DNA from: Nonomuraea turcica
Lineage (GTDB): Bacteria > Actinomycetota > Actinomycetes > Streptosporangiales > Streptosporangiaceae
Length of the DNA: 64,000 bases
NCBI RefSeq assembly: GCF_030718205.1
Contig: NZ_JAUZQF010000002.1
Location: 124,001-188,000 of the forward strand
Direction of reading: 5' to 3'
Below are positions 61,519 to 64,000 of this stretch, one piece after another; position 1 is the first letter of the stretch, and each line of letters opens with the position of its first letter. The position numbers and the translations under genes are program-made. The notes under the pieces are model-generated. The model was given only the letters and a program-made list of their open reading frames with translations. It had not been told where the DNA came from and did not search any database.

Positions 61519-61814
61519 GGCAATTCCCTTTCGTGAGTGATCTGACGCCATCACTGTCGCCGGGGGAGTGACGCGGTCACATCCGTCACTTGACGGTGAG
61601 TCACGAGCAGCCACCCTCGGATGCCGGCCGGCAAAGGTGTCCGCGCCCCGGCAGCCCTAAGCCATTCGACGGTTCAGTCCGGGACCGCGAGCCGCCCCGG
61701 TCGCGGCCACGTACGCGCCGGCCTGCCCTCCGGCGCTCACCGTCAACTGACTGATGTGCCGGTCACGCCTGCCGCACGACAGTGAGACGGACCGCAAACA
61801 GCGAGAGGAACTTC

Positions 61815-63470
61815 ATGAAACGCCTTTTGATCATCGTCGCGACCGCGGCGCCGCTGGCGATGGCGTGCCTGCCGGCCGCGGCGTGGGCCGCGGCCGGCAC
61901 CACGCTCGCCGCCAGAACGGCCGCCGCCGTGCCCGCCGCCACCCCCTTCACGTGCTCCTCCGTCTCCGTGAAGGCCCCGGCCGGCACCACGGTGGAGTCG
62001 GTGACGGCGGTGAAGCAGGCGGCGGGCACCCTGACCGTGCCTCCGGTGCCGCCGTTCACCGAGCCGACCGTGGTCCAGGACGTGCCGGCCTACTGCGACG
62101 TCACGGTCACCCTCACCCACCCGGGCGTCGACGACCACGCCAAGGTCAGGGTCTGGCTGCCCGAGAAGGGGTGGAACGGCCGGTTCCAGGCGGTGGGCGG
62201 CAGCGCCTTCGCCGCCGGCGACTACGGGGTGGACCGGGCCTGCGCGATCAAGAACGGCTACGCCGCCGCGACCACCGACGCCGGCGTCGGCCCGTACCTG
62301 GACGTCGCCTGGGCGCTGAACAGCGACGGCAAGGTCAACACGGAGCTGCTGAAGAACTTCGCCGACCGCTCCCAGCACGAGATGACGGTCGTCGCCAAGC
62401 AGGTCATCGCGAAGGTGTACGGCAAGCCGGCCTCCTACTCGTACTGGACCGGTTGCTCGACCGGCGGGCGCCAGGGCTACATGGAGGCCCAGCGCCACCC
62501 CGGCGACTACGACGGCATCCTCGCCAACGCCCCCGCCATCAACTGGGACGAGTACGTGGTCGCCACGCTGTGGCCGCAGGTGGTGATGAACGAGGAGGAC
62601 ACGTTCCTGTCCCCGTGCGAGTTCAACGCCTTCAACGAGGCCGCCGTCAAGGCGTGCGACCCGCTGGACGGCGCCTCCGACGGCGTGATCGGCGACCCCG
62701 CCACGTGCCGCTTCGACCCGCGCAAGCTCATCGGCAAGACCGTCGAGTGCGAGGGCGCGCAGGAGGCCATCACCGCCGAGGACGCCGCCGTCGTCCGCAA
62801 GATCTGGGACGGCCCCCGCACCACGTCCGGCAAGAAGCTCTGGTACGGCCTCCCTATCGGCGCCGGTTTCGACCTGGCGGGCACCAAGGTCGGCGATGAC
62901 GGCAAGCGCGTGGGCGCGCCGTTCCCCGTGCCGGCCTTCTGGGTCGCGACGTGGCTGAAGCGCCAGCCGGCCTTCGACCTCTCGACGATCACCTACGCCG
63001 AGTTCACCAAGCTGTTCAAGCAGTCCCAGGCCGAGTACGACAAGATCATCGGCACCGATGACCACGACCTGTCGGCCTTCCGCAAGTCCGGCGGCAAGCT
63101 GCTCACCTGGCACGGCCAGTCCGACCAGCTCATCCCCACCCTCGGCACCGTGGACTACCGCGAGCGCGTCGAGGCCGCCAACGGCGGCGCGCGCCGCGTG
63201 GACGACTTCTACCGGCTGTTCCTGGCTCCGGGCGTCGCGCACTGCGTCGGCACTACGAGCACCGGCCCCGCGCCCACGGACGCCCTCGCCGCCCTGACGG
63301 CCTGGGTCGAGCAGGGCAAGGCCCCGCGCACGCTGAGCGCCTCCATCAAGGACGCCACCGGCAAGACGGTCACCCGGGACCTGTGCCTGTACCCGGCCGT
63401 CTCCCGCTACAAGGGCCACGGCGACCCGGCGGACGCGGCCAGCTACACCTGCGTCCCCGCCCGCCACTGA
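61815..63470 (+). CDS. Secreted tannase/feruloyl esterase family enzyme
   Basis: A 551-aa exported esterase. Signal peptide RLLIIVATAAPLAMACLPAA with cleavage near AWA. The tannase/feruloyl esterase hallmark is YWTGCSTGGRQGYMEAQRHP, with the nucleophile in GCSTGG flanked by the characteristic Cys. The acid and base lie in WHGQSDQLIP and APGVAHCVG, where the neighbouring Cys forms the known disulfide with the first Cys. Such enzymes release gallate or hydroxycinnamates from plant polymers. AGAGGAA lies 5 bp before the ATG. If gallate is the product, the GalB/aldolase operon 40 kb upstream could use it. Confidence 0.9.
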   Translation: MKRLLIIVATAAPLAMACLPAAAWAAAGTTLAARTAAAVPAATPFTCSSVSVKAPAGTTVESVTAVKQAAGTLTVPPVPPFTEPTVVQDVPAYCDVTVTLTHPGVDDHAKVRVWLPEKGWNGRFQAVGGSAFAAGDYGVDRACAIKNGYAAATTDAGVGPYLDVAWALNSDGKVNTELLKNFADRSQHEMTVVAKQVIAKVYGKPASYSYWTGCSTGGRQGYMEAQRHPGDYDGILANAPAINWDEYVVATLWPQVVMNEEDTFLSPCEFNAFNEAAVKACDPLDGASDGVIGDPATCRFDPRKLIGKTVECEGAQEAITAEDAAVVRKIWDGPRTTSGKKLWYGLPIGAGFDLAGTKVGDDGKRVGAPFPVPAFWVATWLKRQPAFDLSTITYAEFTKLFKQSQAEYDKIIGTDDHDLSAFRKSGGKLLTWHGQSDQLIPTLGTVDYRERVEAANGGARRVDDFYRLFLAPGVAHCVGTTSTGPAPTDALAALTAWVEQGKAPRTLSASIKDATGKTVTRDLCLYPAVSRYKGHGDPADAASYTCVPARH

Positions 63471-63496
63471 CACGGCGATGACACTGTGAAACGCCG

Positions 63497-63527
63497 ACAG
63501 CCTGCCGGATCGCATCCGGCAGGCTGT
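63497..63527. terminator. Perfect 14-bp hairpin terminator
   Basis: ACAGCCTGCCGGAT (63497-63510) pairs exactly with ATCCGGCAGGCTGT (63514-63527) around CGC. It lies between the convergent esterase and hydrolase genes and should act in both directions. Confidence 0.85.
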
Positions 63528-63545
63528 TCGTCAGACAGGACGCGG

Positions 63546-64000
63546 TCAGAAGCGGTCCACGTCCACGACGGCCTGGGCGAAGGCCGTGGGCGCCTCCTGC
63601 GGCAGGTTGTGGCCGATGCCCTCCAGGAGACGGTGCTCGTAGGCGCCGGTGAACATGCTCCGGTACGACGAGCCGTCGCCCGGCGCCACCGTGAACGGGT
63701 CCCGCTCGGCGTCCAGCGTGATGGTCGGCACCTTGATGACCGGCCGCGCGTCGAGCCGCTTCTCCAGGGCGTCGTAACGGCGCTCACCTTCGGCCAGGCT
63801 CAGCCGCCACCGATAGTTGTGCAGCACGATGGCGGCGTAGTCGGGGTTGTCGAAGGCGGTGGCCGTGCGCTCGAAGGTGGCGTCGTCGAAGTCCCACGTC
63901 GGGGAGACGGTGTCCCAGACGAGCCGGTTGAGGTCGTGGCGCTTGTCCGGGTTCTCCATGGCCTTCTTGCCGCGCTCGGTGGCGAAGTAGTACTGGTACC
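63546..64000 (-). CDS. Alpha/beta hydrolase, N-terminus cut by window edge
   Basis: The C-terminal 151 residues of an alpha/beta hydrolase, still open at the window edge (YYFATERGKKAMENPDKRHD). The acid residue lies in TITLDAERDPFTV and the catalytic His in LLEGIGHNLPQEAP. The cap region FERTATAFDNPDYAAIVLHN resembles haloalkane dehalogenase or epoxide hydrolase relatives. The nucleophile is outside the window, so the enzyme class cannot be fixed. An internal ATG at 63959 is not the start, because the conserved reading continues upstream. Confidence 0.85.
   Translation of the reverse strand, partial: YQYYFATERGKKAMENPDKRHDLNRLVWDTVSPTWDFDDATFERTATAFDNPDYAAIVLHNYRWRLSLAEGERRYDALEKRLDARPVIKVPTITLDAERDPFTVAPGDGSSYRSMFTGAYEHRLLEGIGHNLPQEAPTAFAQAVVDVDRF

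Overview
The window reads as a high-GC Gram-positive chromosome, most likely a Streptosporangiaceae-type actinomycete (Nonomuraea or a close relative). This rests on very GC-rich third codon positions, frequent GTG and TTG starts, many four-base stop/start overlaps, a cvn conservon, SPW-repeat and MT0933-like antitoxin proteins, and sugar ABC operons without their own ATPase. The genus is inference; no rRNA or tRNA gene is present. Almost everything is accessory-style metabolism, transport and regulation.

Layout. 1-1.65 kb: a divergent TetR gene (cut by the window edge), a decayed C-terminal fragment of an ABC-F ribosome-protection ATPase, and an intact streptogramin B lyase-like gene, which together look like the remains of an antibiotic-resistance island. 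1.65-9.7 kb: a Trp-rich secreted micropeptide, quinone oxidoreductase plus LysE exporter, a PucR/ABC-2 exporter operon, patatin plus PlsC-like acyltransferase, and cobyric acid synthase. 9.7-17.5 kb: small stress and envelope genes (MT0933-like, CapA, SPW, a GT-C enzyme, CBS, YflT-like), then a 1033-aa LuxR/ATPase regulator carrying two different in-frame coding minisatellites. 17.6-21.05 kb: SDR, aldehyde dehydrogenase, a 27-codon micro-ORF and a nitrilase-fold protein lacking its catalytic Cys and Lys. 21.1-26.1 kb: a six-gene, fully overlapping operon (DUF6282 TIM barrel, GalB-like hydratase, RraA/GalC-like aldolase, SsuABC-type importer) behind two ATTGT-N2-ACAAT palindromes. I read it as an aromatic-acid or oxalomesaconate catabolic unit.

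26.1-35.3 kb: CocE-type hydrolase with TetR, an acyltransferase-3 gene, and a PucR/amino-acid ABC transporter/thiamine-diphosphate enzyme cluster. 35.3-39 kb: a cvnABCD conservon. 39.2-46.4 kb: a galactoside locus of GH42 beta-galactosidase, LacI regulator, two LacI palindromes and a sugar ABC importer, with ten 36-bp hairpin repeats between lacI and the GH42 gene and a 15-codon leader ORF coupled to the first permease. 46.4-52.6 kb: ECF sigma factor with a membrane-anchored beta-propeller partner, a phosphoesterase, an MprAB-like two-component system, and an oxidoreductase/ArsR pair.

52.6-57.8 kb is the most dynamic part. A TnpB-only IS605-family element sits between a response regulator and its histidine kinase and supplies the regulator's last codons. 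It is followed by a graveyard of molybdenum-hydroxylase, SDR and tyrosine-recombinase fragments. 57.8-64 kb: SDR, flavin disulfide reductase, VOC protein, two alpha/beta hydrolases (the second cut by the window edge) and a secreted tannase/feruloyl esterase-family enzyme.
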